From: Candidatus Helarchaeota archaeon
GTDB taxonomy: Archaea > Asgardarchaeota > Lokiarchaeia > Helarchaeales > RDOG01
Assembly: GCA_029838215.1 (NCBI GenBank)
Contig: JALGVI010000048.1
Coordinates: forward strand, 1 to 32,559
DNA: 32,559 bases
Direction of reading: 5' to 3'
Shown: one piece after another, positions 31,702-32,559 of the stretch
How the letters are laid out: each line of letters starts with the position of its first letter
How positions within the stretch are numbered: the first letter of the stretch is position 1
Notes under the pieces: generated by a model
Told to the model about the DNA's origin: nothing
The model's database searches: none
The model's input: only the letters and a program-made list of their open reading frames with translations
Translations under genes and position numbers: made by a program

Positions 31702-32559
31702 TTAATAAATGCTAAAAACTATTTCTATCACGTTTAATATGAAAATCAGCACGCTAAAAGCAACGGTACTTATCAAAAAATAACTCGGTCGGCCTTTTCC
31801 TTTTTCGGGAATGACTTCTCTCACGATTATGTACATCATTTCTCCACCGATAAAAGCGAAAATCACGGTGATCCAGAACTGATCGAGATAAAAAAAGATA
31901 TCCAACAATAATCCAACCACGATACCAATAGACGTAGCAGTAGATAAAAGCGACTTTTCAAGAAATCCCTTTCCCCTATGCATGTGAAATTCATACTCTT
32001 CATTTCCAAAGTGAATTTCAACGTGTCGTTTTAGTGGATTTGAAATTAGGGTTTTAAAAGCGGCGAATGCAAAAAATAAGAAAGCCGCAAAGATTTCCGT
32101 TGCCAATAGATCTACCAGAATTAAGCCAATCAGAAAATGATATACATAATCACTAATTGTATTTACAATAACCAGGTCCTTGTAAATGTGATTGATTACC
32201 GTCTTTTTTAAATGGGATTCTTCCATGAGTAATTCGCGTTCTTTTTCCTTGATTTTTATATCGGTATCTGCCAAAGATTTTAGGATATCATCATCAATTT
32301 CTTCATTCCTTATCTTGTCGATAACTGAACTCTCAATTCTTTTTTCTTCATCGACAAGCATTGCTTCTGCCTTTTTTATATCATTTATCCGTTTCTGAGA
32401 TTTCTTCTCGACGTCTTGTAGAATCCATTTCTCAGTCAAGTGAATGAAGACAAAACCAATCATTATAATTAAAAATAAGAGGCTTTCAATGGGTAATACG
32501 GGAAAGGTCTTCGTGATATATGGCAATAATTCAAGAAAGAAAAATGAAACCGAGATCCC
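31702..32559 (-). CDS. ZIP-transporter-like membrane protein, 5' end cut by the window
   Basis: A partial gene: the frame stays open to the window edge, so the N-terminus is missing. The visible 285 residues follow the ZIP metal-transporter layout. There is LELLPYITKTF and a helix with GFVFIHLTEKWIL (like ZIP helix 3), a charged coiled-coil loop of about 80 residues (QKRINDIKKAEAMLVDEEKR...), then helices beginning YVYHFLIGLILV, KSLLSTATSIGIVVGLLLD, FAFIGGEMMYIIVREVIPE and a final helix. The last two match ZIP helices 6-8 well. However, the HNxxEG and HExP metal sites are not found; only a histidine in YHFLIG remains. It may be a ZIP relative that no longer transports, or an atypical carrier. 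It is convergent with the chaperone operon. Confidence 0.6.
   Translation of the reverse strand, partial: GISVSFFFLELLPYITKTFPVLPIESLLFLIIMIGFVFIHLTEKWILQDVEKKSQKRINDIKKAEAMLVDEEKRIESSVIDKIRNEEIDDDILKSLADTDIKIKEKERELLMEESHLKKTVINHIYKDLVIVNTISDYVYHFLIGLILVDLLATEIFAAFLFFAFAAFKTLISNPLKRHVEIHFGNEEYEFHMHRGKGFLEKSLLSTATSIGIVVGLLLDIFFYLDQFWITVIFAFIGGEMMYIIVREVIPEKGKGRPSYFLISTVAFSVLIFILNVIEIVFSIY

Overview
The window reads as chromosomal DNA of an archaeon. Three things support this: a CDP-archaeol synthase (archaeal ether-lipid pathway), TATA-box promoters that often place the predicted transcript start on or next to the start codon, and archaeal-type proteins (aIF2B-like, AN1 zinc finger joined to a site-2 protease, four-subunit 2-oxoacid:ferredoxin oxidoreductase). 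The DNA is AT-rich and densely coding. The mix of HEAT-repeat, AN1, coiled-coil and zinc-ribbon proteins would suit an Asgard (Lokiarchaeia-like) genome, but that placement is an inference and no marker seen here proves it. I see no rRNA, tRNA, CRISPR array, insertion sequence or phage gene.

Layout. 1-4.4 kb, plus strand: a ParA/MinD-type ATPase, a coiled-coil/winged-helix protein 14 nt downstream, and a 931-residue almost wholly coiled-coil protein under its own promoter. 4.4-9.5 kb: a monoacylglycerol-lipase-like hydrolase, a dolichol/phytol-kinase-type membrane enzyme, a tiny two-helix membrane protein, a HEAT-repeat protein and a MOP-type flippase. 9.6-11.1 kb: a ModE-like regulator with its own molybdate-binding domain, a stand-alone Mop protein, and a UPF0173 metallo-hydrolase. 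11.2-15.8 kb: a small zinc protein, an eIF2B-family protein, a two-fold-repeat hypothetical, the AN1/site-2 protease, a zinc-ribbon protein and a small coiled-coil protein. 15.9-19.6 kb, minus strand: korDABC followed by a FabG-type reductase. 19.6-22.6 kb: a large HEAT protein abutting carS tail to tail. 22.9-24.9 kb: a membrane-anchored alpha/beta hydrolase fused to a CPBP-like membrane domain that lacks key catalytic residues. 25.1-31.7 kb: grpE-dnaK-dnaJ-clpB-thioredoxin, a complete bacterial-type disaggregation operon. The window ends inside a gene that resembles a ZIP transporter but appears to lack its metal-binding residues.

Functional themes. Membrane lipid and glycan-lipid handling recurs (CarS, lipid kinase, flippase, two lipase-like hydrolases, FabG). 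Protein quality control forms a compact operon. Ferredoxin-linked 2-oxoacid oxidation implies an anaerobic metabolism. The most unusual points are the MinD/winged-helix/giant-coiled-coil cluster, the hydrolase-CPBP fusion, the ZIP-like protein with a coiled-coil loop, and several perfect inverted repeats placed on or around TATA boxes, which look like repressor operators.
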